Shown one piece after another: positions 5,856 to 5,857 of a DNA stretch of 5,857 nt (the first letter of the stretch is position 1; each line of letters opens with the position of its first letter). Origin of the DNA: Candidatus Kuenenbacteria bacterium CG10_big_fil_rev_8_21_14_0_10_36_11 (lineage in GTDB: Bacteria; Patescibacteriota; Patescibacteriia; UBA2196); assembly GCA_002778535.1 (NCBI GenBank), contig PFBP01000039.1, forward strand, positions 44,416 through 50,272, read 5' to 3'. Both the position numbers and the translations under genes were made by a program. The notes below the pieces were generated by a model. That model did not search any database, was not told where the DNA came from, and saw nothing but the letters and a program-made list of their open reading frames with translations.

Positions 5856-5857
5856 TT

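Overview
This is an AT-rich bacterial segment with four protein genes: the tail of a glutamyl-tRNA synthetase gene (gltX), a membrane proton-pumping pyrophosphatase (hppA, minus strand), a small RRM-type RNA-binding protein, and a complete type II P-type cation-transport ATPase. All visible stop codons are TAA and the standard code fits. None of the three starts inside the window has a clear Shine-Dalgarno sequence. The mix of genes, the compact layout and the GTAATYY heptamer repeats between genes resemble Patescibacteria/CPR genomes. That placement is an inference from pattern, not a demonstrated assignment.

Layout. Positions 1-149 hold the gltX 3' end, followed by a strong hairpin terminator (186-213 plus a T tract). 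hppA (237-2279, minus) converges on it. hppA and the RRM gene (2590-2916, plus) diverge from a 310-bp intergenic region. That region holds a candidate hppA promoter and leader hairpin on the minus strand. On the plus strand it holds a near-consensus promoter (2405-2433, extended -10) and a structured leader of about 150 nt ahead of the RRM gene. After the RRM gene comes a perfect 36-nt palindrome acting as a terminator. Then come a candidate promoter, a heptamer tandem repeat and a nested set of inverted and direct repeats (3038-3114). The P-type ATPase gene (3129-5855, GTG start) fills the rest and ends 2 bp before the window edge.

Function. The two large genes are both primary ion pumps: one driven by pyrophosphate hydrolysis (H+ export, K+-independent type by its signature residues), the other by ATP hydrolysis (cation, probably Ca2+-like, specificity unsettled). 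They lie on opposite strands in separate transcription units, so co-regulation is not shown. The RRM protein looks like an independently expressed, possibly autoregulated RNA chaperone.

I see no CRISPR array, transposase, tRNA or rRNA, and no clearly new multi-gene system. The parts most worth a second look are the non-coding ones: the RRM leader and the nested repeat ahead of the ATPase.
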